From CAIYTF01 sp963664845 (GTDB taxonomy: Bacteria > Bacteroidota > Ignavibacteria > Ignavibacteriales > Ignavibacteriaceae), in assembly GCA_963664845.1 (NCBI GenBank), contig OY761615.1, positions 5,022,001-5,086,000 on the forward strand: DNA of 64,000 bases, read 5' to 3'. The notes under the pieces were generated by a model that worked only from the letters and a program-made list of their open reading frames with translations, did no database searches and was not told the origin of the DNA. How positions within the stretch are numbered: position 1 is the stretch's first letter; every line of letters begins with the position of its first letter. Positions 17,690-25,953 of this stretch are shown here, piece after piece. A program made the position numbers and the translations under genes.

Positions 17690-18852
17690 TGGACAGGAAA
17701 ATTTTTGGTGTAAGCGGATTGTTCTCCACACCTGATGCGATCATCAAGGCGGCATCTGAAACTTCAGCCGCGGGTTACAAAAAATTTGACGTTAACACTC
17801 CTTATCCCGTTCACGGCATGGACAAAGCTATGAAACTGGAGCCATCCAAACTGGGATATGTTACCCTTGCATTTGGTTTAACGGGAACGTTGACGGCACT
17901 TACTACGATGTATTTTACGATGGCAAAAGATTATCCGCTGATCATTGGCGGGAAACCATTTTTTGCCCTGCCGGCATTCATCCCCGTCACGTTTGAATTG
18001 ACGGTGTTGTTTGCAACACTGGCTACCGTAATAGGGATGATCACGTTCTTTTTCAAATTCCCGGCTAACGCACATCCATTGCACGACAGTGCATATATGA
18101 AAGCGGTTTCAGGAAACAAATTCGGTGTTTGTATTGAGGCGACGGACGCGAATTTTCAGGAAGAAAAGGCAGCGGCTTTCCTAAAGTCGCTTGGTGCCGA
18201 AGCAATTGAAACGCATTACTACCCGGATATCACAGCCATCAAGTCGTTCTCTCCAAAGTTTGCGGTGTTCCTGCTGGCAGTTGCGCTGGTAGTAAGCGGT
18301 ACCGCGTATTTTGCTTTGAACAAGCTGGTTTACATGGTACCGTTCACATGGATGGGAGAACAGCCCCGGGTTAATGCCCAGTCGGTTAGTGATTTTTATC
18401 CTGATGGTTATGGAATGCGGATGCCGGTGAAAGGGACAGTTTCACGAGGCCATATTCCTTATGTTTATCAGGATTCGCTGAAGATGATCTCCAAGCCTGT
18501 AGTTGATCCGTATGTTCCGAATGATGGAGTGCTTGCACTGGGGAAACGGAAGTTCCTTACTTTCTGCTCACCCTGTCATGGAAACTATGGAGAAGGGGAC
18601 AGCCGTTTGCGCGGACAATTCCCCAAACCGCCAAGCCTTCATTCACAGAAATTGCGTGACTATCAGGATGGAAACATTTATCACATTATTATGGTTGGGC
18701 AAAATGTGATGCCGTCATATGCCAATCAGTTGACCAGTGAAGAAGCCTGGGCAATTGTGAACTACGTGAGAGTGTTGCAGAAGGCAAAGAACGCTACCGA
18801 AGAGGATATTAAAGAGTACAAGAAGGAGGCTGCGTCCAATGTCACAAAATAA
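17689..18852 (+). CDS. Fused alternative complex III subunits ActD-ActE
   Basis: A 387-residue fusion. Residues 1 to about 170 are ActD (DUF3341): an opening IFGVSGLFSTPDAI strand, two membrane helices near 55-72 and 93-117, and a second alpha/beta lobe. Residues of about 185-210 are another membrane helix. The rest is ActE, a mono-haem cytochrome c with C293-x-x-C296-H297 (CSPCHG) and a late NVMPSY that supplies the probable Met ligand. In most act clusters these are two genes. There is no stop or frame change between the parts, so the fusion is real in this sequence. It overlaps actF by 14 bases. Confidence 0.9.
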   Translation: MDRKIFGVSGLFSTPDAIIKAASETSAAGYKKFDVNTPYPVHGMDKAMKLEPSKLGYVTLAFGLTGTLTALTTMYFTMAKDYPLIIGGKPFFALPAFIPVTFELTVLFATLATVIGMITFFFKFPANAHPLHDSAYMKAVSGNKFGVCIEATDANFQEEKAAAFLKSLGAEAIETHYYPDITAIKSFSPKFAVFLLAVALVVSGTAYFALNKLVYMVPFTWMGEQPRVNAQSVSDFYPDGYGMRMPVKGTVSRGHIPYVYQDSLKMISKPVVDPYVPNDGVLALGKRKFLTFCSPCHGNYGEGDSRLRGQFPKPPSLHSQKLRDYQDGNIYHIIMVGQNVMPSYANQLTSEEAWAIVNYVRVLQKAKNATEEDIKEYKKEAASNVTK

Positions 18853-20026
18853 TAACACGTATGTTAAAAAGGAGCTTCCCGCAAACTTGCAGAAGACCGG
18901 TATCATTCTCTTGCTGGTTGGCGTGGTGTTTGGAGCGCTTCATTTCTTCGTAGATTTTCAGAATGCGTTATTCAGCTATCTTCTTTCGTATATGTTTCTG
19001 GTGAGCATTGGCGTTGGTGCCTTGTTCCTGGTGGCATTGGAATATGTGGTTAACGCTGACTGGAGCGTTCCGATCAGAAGGGTGGTTGAGAACGTTGCAA
19101 CCATTGTGCCATTATTGATAATTCTTGCAATACCGTTGCTGTTTAACCTGACGAATGTATTTTCGTGGGCACGACCCATACCGAGTGCTGACAAGGTTCT
19201 GCTTTCCAAGTCGCCGTTCCTTAACACATCGTTCTTCCTGATCCGTACTGCAGTATGTATTGGTCTCTGGGTACTGTTTTATTTCATACTCACAAAGAAT
19301 TCCCGGAAACAGGACGAGACCAAAGATCAGTTGCTGACAAAGAAGAATATCCGATACTCGGCTATTTTTATACCGGTTTTTGCACTTACGATTACCATGA
19401 GTGCCATTGACTGGATGATGAGTCTTGAACCGCATTGGTATTCAACCATATTTGGCGTTTACTTTTTTTCCGGTTCTGTTCTGGCCTCTTTATCTGTAGT
19501 GACCTTTGCAACGATTATGCTGCGCGAAAAAGGATTTCTTCATCCAAGGATGACGGATGATCATTATTACAGTTTGGGCGCTTTATTGTTTGCCTTCATA
19601 AATTTTTGGGCATATATCGCATTTTCACAGTATCTGCTGATCTGGTATGCAAATCTTCCTGAAGAAACGTTCTGGTTTTTGGGAAGATATGAAGGCGGCT
19701 GGGTCGTAATATCGCTGGCGTTGATTGTGATTCATTTTCTTGTTCCATATGCCATATTGCTTTCACAGCCGGCGAAGATGGATCCCAAGAGGTTAAAGTT
19801 TGCTGCGATATGGATATTGTTTGCCCATTATGTTGATCTTTATTGGCTGATAATGCCGAATATGCATACAGAACATTTTTCAATACTAAGTGTGATATTA
19901 CAATTTGCATTTCCCACGGCTGCAGTTGGTATAATCATTCTTGCTTTCTATTACCGTTCGAAGAATGCGAACATGGTTCCGGTAGGGGATCCGAAGCTCG
20001 AAAAAGGTTTAAACTTTAAATTATAA
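18839..20026 (+). CDS. actF: Alternative complex III subunit ActF, NrfD-like membrane protein
   Basis: A 395-residue membrane protein with about ten helices, paralogous to ActC. In solved complexes ActF packs against ActC and may form part of a proton path. Conserved-looking features are the long N-terminal helix pair, SAIDWMMSLEPHWYSTIFG in the middle, and the WYANLPEETFWF loop. The start lies inside the end of the actD-actE gene, and AAGGAGG at about 18821 provides the ribosome site. Confidence 0.92.
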   Translation: MSQNNNTYVKKELPANLQKTGIILLLVGVVFGALHFFVDFQNALFSYLLSYMFLVSIGVGALFLVALEYVVNADWSVPIRRVVENVATIVPLLIILAIPLLFNLTNVFSWARPIPSADKVLLSKSPFLNTSFFLIRTAVCIGLWVLFYFILTKNSRKQDETKDQLLTKKNIRYSAIFIPVFALTITMSAIDWMMSLEPHWYSTIFGVYFFSGSVLASLSVVTFATIMLREKGFLHPRMTDDHYYSLGALLFAFINFWAYIAFSQYLLIWYANLPEETFWFLGRYEGGWVVISLALIVIHFLVPYAILLSQPAKMDPKRLKFAAIWILFAHYVDLYWLIMPNMHTEHFSILSVILQFAFPTAAVGIIILAFYYRSKNANMVPVGDPKLEKGLNFKL

Positions 20027-20046
20027 TTTAGTCAGGTAGTTTAGCA

Positions 20047-20976
20047 ATGCAGAATAATGAGAAGAAATTTCTCGATAAACTTGTTGAAAAGCCAATTTCG
20101 TTAATTGCGGCTGTTTATCCTCTTGTGCTGGTGGCATTGGTTGGTATCGGGCTGTTCATGACGTCGAACAATAATGCGATGTACCAGAATCAGGTTCCGC
20201 CAAAACTGGTTGACACGTTGAGTGTGGTTAAAGAACTTGGTGTTCAGGACCCGCGTATTTCGTCTGCAGTTGACCTGGCTACACTTTCAACGGCGACTCC
20301 GGAAATGCTTGAAAAGGGAAAGGCTACGTTTACCAATGTTTGCACTTCGTGCCATGGTGCGGAAGGCAACGGCGACGGTGCAGCAGGCGTGGCATTGAAC
20401 CCCAAGCCACGGAATTTTCATGCAGTTGACGGATGGAAGAACGGCAGAAAACTGACAGAAATGTATAAGACATTGCAGTTCGGTATCCCGGGAAGCGGGA
20501 TGTCGGCTTACGATTATCTTCCGGCAGCAGAGCGTATCTCATTGATCAGTTATATTCGCAGTACGTTCATGAAAGATGCTCCAAAGGACAGCGATCAGGA
20601 GATCAAGGCGCTGGATGACAAATACAGTTTAACCAAAGGCACTCAGGAGCCAGGGCAGTTGCCGATTGCCGGGGCTCAGAAACTGGTTCAAAAAGCAAAA
20701 GCAACAGCCATTGCAAGTTATTCGGCTGCAGTTGCAAAATTGCTGGCAGATAAAGGACAGAAGGACGGAGCGAACATTTTTCTCAAAATTTCAATTGATC
20801 CGGCCAAAGCGATGGCAACCCTGGCGAACGCAAAAGACTGGAATTCATCAAAGGATGAGTTGAAAAAAGCAATGTACTTCAATCTGGGCGAGAATGGCTT
20901 TAATGGCAAGGCTGCTTATTTGGCAGACGATGAACTTGCAATACTCTATCAATATTTAAAAGAAATAGTATCCTGA
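20047..20976 (+). CDS. Membrane-anchored mono-haem cytochrome c
   Basis: A 309-residue protein with an N-terminal membrane helix (about 17-38) and one haem site, C99-x-x-C102-H103 (CTSCHG). The cytochrome domain extends to about 170, with the likely distal Met in GSGMSAY. The C-terminal 130 residues are helical and Lys/Ala-rich and contain no second haem. It lies between actF and the SCO gene, so it probably carries electrons from alternative complex III to the oxidase. It could count as a second ActE-like subunit. Confidence 0.85.
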   Translation: MQNNEKKFLDKLVEKPISLIAAVYPLVLVALVGIGLFMTSNNNAMYQNQVPPKLVDTLSVVKELGVQDPRISSAVDLATLSTATPEMLEKGKATFTNVCTSCHGAEGNGDGAAGVALNPKPRNFHAVDGWKNGRKLTEMYKTLQFGIPGSGMSAYDYLPAAERISLISYIRSTFMKDAPKDSDQEIKALDDKYSLTKGTQEPGQLPIAGAQKLVQKAKATAIASYSAAVAKLLADKGQKDGANIFLKISIDPAKAMATLANAKDWNSSKDELKKAMYFNLGENGFNGKAAYLADDELAILYQYLKEIVS

Positions 20977-20978
20977 TT

Positions 20979-21770
20979 ATGAAACGCAATTATTTGCTCT
21001 TATTCATGTTTTCTCTGCTGTTTGCCGCATCACTAAATGCGCAAAACGGTCAGAAGCCCCGATCCATCGTAGGTATTGATGAAAATCTTGGCGGCTATTT
21101 GCCGATGGATACCAAATTTACCAATGACCTTGGAAAAGAAGTAACACTTAAAGAGCTTATCAATAAGCCTACTATTCTGATGTTTGTTTATTATGAATGT
21201 CCTGGGCTTTGTACACCGCTCATGTCAGAAGTGGCAGATAAGGTATCCAAATTGGGTCTTGAGCCGGGAAAAGATTACCAGATTGTTTCTCTTTCATTCA
21301 ATCCGGAGGAGAAATATCAGTTGGCTGCCGATAAAAAGAAAAATTATCTGAATGCAATACAGCGTCAGTTTCCCGATGATGCATGGACATTCCTTACGGG
21401 TGATTCAGCGGCAATTGAACAGGTGACTGATGCAGCAGGTTTCCGTTATAAACGGGAAGGCGATGCCTGGGTTCACGCGGGGGCATTGATAATGATTGCC
21501 CCAGATGGCAAGATAACTCGTTATTTGCTTGGAACGGAATTTTTGCCGTTCGATATGAAAATGGGAATTATTGAGGCGAGCAAGGGCAAGGCAACCCCTT
21601 CAATTGCGAATGTTCTAAAGTTTTGTTTTAAATACGATCCGGCAGGCAAGAGGTATGCACTGAATGTTACCCGGGTGTTTGGCGGACTCATTATTATGGG
21701 CGCGGGCGTGTTCGCGATAGTGTTTTTGAGAGTTAAGAAGAAAAAAGATGATACGGTTCAGAAATCTTAG
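20979..21770 (+). CDS. SCO1/SenC copper chaperone
   Basis: A 263-residue thioredoxin-fold protein that delivers copper to, or reduces, the CuA centre of the oxidase. It has a cleavable-looking signal (residues 1-21, ...SLNAQ), the copper-binding cysteines C74 and C78 (CPGLC), and the distal ligand H166 (WVHAGALIMI). A C-terminal membrane helix (about 232-253) with a basic tail is present, as in many Bacteroidota homologues. It begins two bases after the preceding cytochrome stop and precedes the oxidase genes. Confidence 0.93.
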   Translation: MKRNYLLLFMFSLLFAASLNAQNGQKPRSIVGIDENLGGYLPMDTKFTNDLGKEVTLKELINKPTILMFVYYECPGLCTPLMSEVADKVSKLGLEPGKDYQIVSLSFNPEEKYQLAADKKKNYLNAIQRQFPDDAWTFLTGDSAAIEQVTDAAGFRYKREGDAWVHAGALIMIAPDGKITRYLLGTEFLPFDMKMGIIEASKGKATPSIANVLKFCFKYDPAGKRYALNVTRVFGGLIIMGAGVFAIVFLRVKKKKDDTVQKS

Positions 21771-21799
21771 TACAGGAAATAATAAAGGTAAAAACGGTT

Positions 21800-23440
21800 A
21801 TGAGTGAATATACAGCACCGGGAACTCCAAGCTATTTGCAATATAAAGGCAAACACCGAGGGTTACGGGGATGGATTTTTTCAACCGATCACAAGAGAAT
21901 AGGCATATTGTACCTGGTTACGCTTGCATTTTTCTTTTCTGTGGCAGTTTCGTTTGGTTTCCTGATGCGCCTTGAGCTATTGACTCCCGGCAGGACAATC
22001 ATGGGACCGCAAACGTATAATTCATTGTTCACGCTTCATGGCGTTATAATGATCTTCCTGTTTGTTATACCCGGCATACCGGCCGTGTTTGGCAACTTTT
22101 TCCTGCCCATTATGATAGGTGCGAAGGATGTTTCATTCCCACGGATAAATCTATTGTCCTGGTGGCTTTTTATTATCGGTGGTCTGTTGGCAGTGATATC
22201 CATCTTAATTCCCGGTGGTCCTGCCGATACCGGATGGACATTTTATATACCATACAGTGTTCGTACCAATACCAATGTTATACCGGCCTTGCTGGCAGCT
22301 TTTGTGCTTGGTTTTTCATCAATTCTTACCGGACTAAATTTTGTTACCACAATCCACCGGCTTCGTGCTCCCGGTATGGACTGGTTCAAGATGCCGCTCT
22401 TTTCCTGGTCGTTGTATGCCACGGCGTGGGTTCAGATATTGGCTACCCCTATAATTGGTATCACGTTATTGCTGGTGGTGTTTGAACGCGTGTTTGGCGT
22501 TGGCATTTTTGATCCAGCCCTGGGTGGTGATCCAATTTTATATCAGCATATGTTCTGGATCTATTCGCATCCTGCAGTTTACATAATGATCCTTCCTGCG
22601 ATGGGAGTGATTTCAGAGATCATCCCGGTGTTCTCACACCGTACGATTTTCGGATATAAGTTTATTGCCTACTCCAGCATCGCTATTGCGGCAGTGGGAT
22701 CGCTTGTGTGGGCGCATCATATGTTTTCGGCGGGCATGAGCAGCACGGCAATGTTCCTGTTTTCATTGCTGACGTTCATTGTGGCTATTCCAAGCGCAAT
22801 AAAAGTATTCAACTGGGTGGCTACGCTCTATAAAGGTTCAATTTCCACTGACCCGCCATTGCTTTATGCATTGGGCTTTATTTTCCTCTTTTCAATCGGC
22901 GGTTTTACCGGATTGATACAGGGAGCCTTATCGGTTAACATGCATATACATGGAACATCGTTCATCGTGGCGCATTTCCACTATGTTATGTTTGGCGGCA
23001 CCGGGTTTGGCATTTTTGCTGCCGCTCATTACTGGTTCAGTAAGATGTTTGGCAGAAAATATAACATGCGCCGGGCCAAGGTTGGTTTTTGGACGCTCTT
23101 CGTTGGTTTTAATCTGCTTTATTTCCCTATGTTCGTAATGGGTTGGCTGGGCATGCCACGCCGCTATTATGACTACCTGCCGGAATATCAGATATATCAT
23201 GTGATCTCGACCGTCGGCTCCTGGGTATTGATCTCAGGTTTGTTGATCATGTTTGGCAATTTTGTTCACGCTTTACTGTATGGCGAGAAGACAAGCGAAG
23301 AGAATCCATGGAACGGGGAAACACTGGAGTGGAAGACCACGACCCCACCGCCGCTTGAAAATTTTGATATTATTCCGACCGTGACGGAAAAACCATATGA
23401 ATATAAAGATAATGACATAGTCGCACAGGAGGTACATTGA
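21800..23440 (+). CDS. coxA: Cytochrome c oxidase subunit I, A2-type haem-copper oxidase
   Basis: The 546-residue catalytic subunit reduces oxygen to water and pumps protons. It has about twelve membrane helices. The haem and CuB histidines sit in TLHGVIMIFLF, IYSHPAVY, WAHHMFSAGMS and HGTSFIVAHFHYVMFGG. The glutamate usual in GHPEV is replaced: Y255-S256-H257-P258-A259, the Tyr-Ser signature of A2-type oxidases such as caa3 of Rhodothermus. It overlaps the subunit III start. Confidence 0.96.
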   Translation: MSEYTAPGTPSYLQYKGKHRGLRGWIFSTDHKRIGILYLVTLAFFFSVAVSFGFLMRLELLTPGRTIMGPQTYNSLFTLHGVIMIFLFVIPGIPAVFGNFFLPIMIGAKDVSFPRINLLSWWLFIIGGLLAVISILIPGGPADTGWTFYIPYSVRTNTNVIPALLAAFVLGFSSILTGLNFVTTIHRLRAPGMDWFKMPLFSWSLYATAWVQILATPIIGITLLLVVFERVFGVGIFDPALGGDPILYQHMFWIYSHPAVYIMILPAMGVISEIIPVFSHRTIFGYKFIAYSSIAIAAVGSLVWAHHMFSAGMSSTAMFLFSLLTFIVAIPSAIKVFNWVATLYKGSISTDPPLLYALGFIFLFSIGGFTGLIQGALSVNMHIHGTSFIVAHFHYVMFGGTGFGIFAAAHYWFSKMFGRKYNMRRAKVGFWTLFVGFNLLYFPMFVMGWLGMPRRYYDYLPEYQIYHVISTVGSWVLISGLLIMFGNFVHALLYGEKTSEENPWNGETLEWKTTTPPPLENFDIIPTVTEKPYEYKDNDIVAQEVH

Positions 23441-24063
23441 GTTCAACTGAACAAACCGCTGCACATGCACACGTTCACCGGGATGATGAGGCAACCAAGA
23501 TTGGAATGTGGCTCTTTTTGTTTACAGAACTGCTCTTGTTCGGGGGCTTGTTCATAGCTTATTCTGTTTACCGGTTTAAATATCAGGCAGATTTCCATGT
23601 TGCCGCGAAAGAATTAAATGTTCTCATGGGGACATTTAACACGATGATATTGCTGACAAGCAGTCTTACGATGGCGCTTTCGATTGCTGCTCTGCATCAG
23701 GGGAAGAGAGTGCTGTCTATCATCTTTCAATTTGCCACACTGGTTTTTGGCTTTGGTTTTTTGGTTAACAAGTTTTTTGAATGGGCAGCAAAATTCCATC
23801 ATGGCATTTACCCGGGTTCTGACGTGTTGCTCGAAAAAAGCAACGGGCAGATACTCTTTTTTGGCCTCTATTATGTTATGACCGGATTGCACGGATTGCA
23901 TATTATTATTGGTATGGCGGTTATAGGCTTCATGACCGCGCAGACCATTAAGAATAAAATAACGCCGGATAATTATGTTCGTCTTGAGGCAGCCGGCTTA
24001 TATTGGCACCTTGTTGACATAATCTGGATTTTTCTGTTCCCATTATTCTATCTCATTACCTAA
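23437..24063 (+). CDS. coxC: Cytochrome c oxidase subunit III
   Basis: A 208-residue membrane protein with about five helices, a subunit III that stabilises the oxidase core. EATKIGMWLFLFTELLLFGG and the C-terminal YWHLVDIIWIFLFPLFYL are typical family segments. The start is TTG at 23437, sharing bases with the subunit I stop (TTGA), with AGGAGGT four bases upstream, so translation is coupled. Confidence 0.93.
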   Translation: MSSTEQTAAHAHVHRDDEATKIGMWLFLFTELLLFGGLFIAYSVYRFKYQADFHVAAKELNVLMGTFNTMILLTSSLTMALSIAALHQGKRVLSIIFQFATLVFGFGFLVNKFFEWAAKFHHGIYPGSDVLLEKSNGQILFFGLYYVMTGLHGLHIIIGMAVIGFMTAQTIKNKITPDNYVRLEAAGLYWHLVDIIWIFLFPLFYLIT

Positions 24064-24072
24064 GGAAGAAGA

Positions 24073-24366
24073 ATGAGCGATCATACAAACGAAAAGAAAC
24101 ACGCGCCGAACTATTTGATTTACCTCTTGGTTTGGTTCTCTCTCATGGTGTTGACCGGCCTTACTGTTACGGTAGCCGGGATCAATTTTGGGAGAATTAC
24201 AGTAGCCACCGCGCTGATAATAGCAAGCATAAAGACCTATCTGGTGTTGACAATATTTATGCACCTCCGTACAGAACAGCCCGCTTTCAAGATTTTTGTC
24301 GGAGTCGCAATGTTTTTCCTGTTAGTGTCCTTTGCTCTTTTATTCTCAGATTATAGCTTCATGTAA
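24073..24366 (+). CDS. Cytochrome c oxidase subunit IV (prokaryotic type)
   Basis: A 97-residue protein with three membrane helices, matching the small subunit IV of bacterial aa3/caa3 oxidases. It has the usual opening (NYLIYLLVWFSLMVLTGLTV) and an ILIMHLR-like segment (LTIFMHLRTEQ). AAGGAAGAAG precedes the ATG. It lies between subunits III and II. Confidence 0.85.
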   Translation: MSDHTNEKKHAPNYLIYLLVWFSLMVLTGLTVTVAGINFGRITVATALIIASIKTYLVLTIFMHLRTEQPAFKIFVGVAMFFLLVSFALLFSDYSFM

Positions 24367-24377
24367 GGATTATTACA

Positions 24378-25049
24378 ATGTTTTCAAGCAGTTACATTGA
24401 AAATGTGGACAACGCATTCATCTTCATCACAACCATATCGGTTCTTTTACTGATACTGATAACGTTTCTGATGATTTTCTTTGTTTTCAAATACAACAGA
24501 AAAAAAGGGCACAAAGCGGTCAATATTCACAGCAGCGTTGCTTTGGAAATAACATGGACCGTAATTCCCGTCATTTTGGTGCTTGCCATGTTTTATTTTG
24601 GCTGGGTGGGCTATGAACAACTCCAACATCCACCTGTTGACGCTATGGTTGTGAAAGTGCAAGGGAAAATGTGGAAATGGGAATTTGAATACGCGAACGG
24701 AATTAAAACAGATACGCTTTTTGTCCCTGTGGGAAAGGCGGTCCGGTGCAATATTACTTCAGTTGATGTGAACCACAGTTTTTATATCCCGGCGTTCCGG
24801 TTCAAACGTGATGCAGTTGCGGGTCGAATTAATTTTGTATGGTTTAAGGCCGAGCAGTTGGGCTCATATGATATAGCATGTTCGGAATATTGCGGATTGA
24901 ACCATTCAAAAATGTATACCAAGGTTGTTGTTATGCCGGAGAACCAATACGCCATCTGGATGGAGGGACAAAAAACAGCGATGGAAGCCGCTGCGAAGGC
25001 CGCAGCAGCACCAGCAACCAATGCAGCGAGTGTAATCCCTGGAAAATAA
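24378..25049 (+). CDS. coxB: Cytochrome c oxidase subunit II with CuA centre
   Basis: A 223-residue subunit with two N-terminal helices and a periplasmic cupredoxin domain. The CuA ligands are visible as C168, C172, H176 and M179 (CSEYCGLNHSKM), with the upstream His in VNHSFYIPAFR. No cytochrome c domain is fused to it, unlike many caa3 oxidases, so separate cytochromes must donate electrons. The tail is Ala-rich. The gene order I-III-IV-II is less common than II first. Confidence 0.95.
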   Translation: MFSSSYIENVDNAFIFITTISVLLLILITFLMIFFVFKYNRKKGHKAVNIHSSVALEITWTVIPVILVLAMFYFGWVGYEQLQHPPVDAMVVKVQGKMWKWEFEYANGIKTDTLFVPVGKAVRCNITSVDVNHSFYIPAFRFKRDAVAGRINFVWFKAEQLGSYDIACSEYCGLNHSKMYTKVVVMPENQYAIWMEGQKTAMEAAAKAAAAPATNAASVIPGK

Positions 25050-25938
25050 CAGAATCAAGCTCTCTGCGCGGGAGTTATTAGCAGTTATAAGTGAACTGGC
25101 CAAAATTCGGATCACCTTTTTTGTGACCCTAACCACGTTGTTTGGTTATATCTGTGCCGCAAGCACATTTACGTACACGGCGGTTGCTGCCTCAATAGGT
25201 ATTTTCTGCCTTGCCTGTTCCGCATCCGTCATAAATCATCTTCAGGAGCAAGGCACTGATGCTTTAATGGAGCGGACAAAGAACAGACCGCTGCCTGCAA
25301 GCAAAGTGAGCACCCGTTTTGCTGTATATCTGGCACTTGGGCTGTTTTTATCCGGTGGAACGGTGCTGTTAGTTTTCACGAACATGACAACGTTCGTGCT
25401 TGGCTTCTCAGCACTGTTATGGTATAATCTGATCTATACACCGCTTAAGAAAAAGCATTTCATTGCTATTATTCCCGGTTCAGTTATAGGGGCGTTGCCG
25501 CCAATGGCAGGATGGGCTGCAGCAGGAAACAGCATTCTGGATCCGCAGATTTTAATTATTGCTTTTTTCTTTTTTATCTGGCAGATACCGCATTTTTGGC
25601 TTCTGCTGATGCTCTACAGAACGGACTATGAACGGGGTGGTTTCCCGACCATATTTAAGATTTTTGACCAGTCACAGATGGCGCGCATGACCTTCATCTG
25701 GACGGTGGCAACGGGTTTTGTAGGACTGTTATTACCCATGTTTTTTGCTTTACGACCTTCATATGCAATGGACGCTATAGTGATTGCCTTCATTTTGCTC
25801 GTGCTCAAGTCTACTTCTTTGCTGCGCGAAGAAGTGAGCAGACGCTCGTTCAGATATGTATTCTTGGGCATTAACCTGTACGTCTTGTTTGTTGTGATAG
25901 TTGTTTCGATTGATAAATTATTGATTATCCTTTACTAA
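25039..25938 (+). CDS. ctaB: Protohaem IX farnesyltransferase (haem O synthase), start uncertain
   Basis: A UbiA-family membrane prenyltransferase that makes haem O for the oxidase. DxxxD-type motifs are visible: NHLQEQGTDALMERTKNR near the N-terminus and YRTDYERGGFPT later. The first ordinary start in frame (GTG, 25123) would remove the conserved leading ELAKIRITFF segment. The frame is open back to the stop at 25033 and holds no ATG, GTG or TTG in that stretch. CTG at 25039, overlapping the coxB stop, or ATA at 25087 are possible starts. I give the longest plausible extent; the start is unresolved. Confidence 0.88.
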   Translation: MENNRIKLSARELLAVISELAKIRITFFVTLTTLFGYICAASTFTYTAVAASIGIFCLACSASVINHLQEQGTDALMERTKNRPLPASKVSTRFAVYLALGLFLSGGTVLLVFTNMTTFVLGFSALLWYNLIYTPLKKKHFIAIIPGSVIGALPPMAGWAAAGNSILDPQILIIAFFFFIWQIPHFWLLLMLYRTDYERGGFPTIFKIFDQSQMARMTFIWTVATGFVGLLLPMFFALRPSYAMDAIVIAFILLVLKSTSLLREEVSRRSFRYVFLGINLYVLFVVIVVSIDKLLIILY

Positions 25939-25953
25939 CAGAGGCATATCTGA

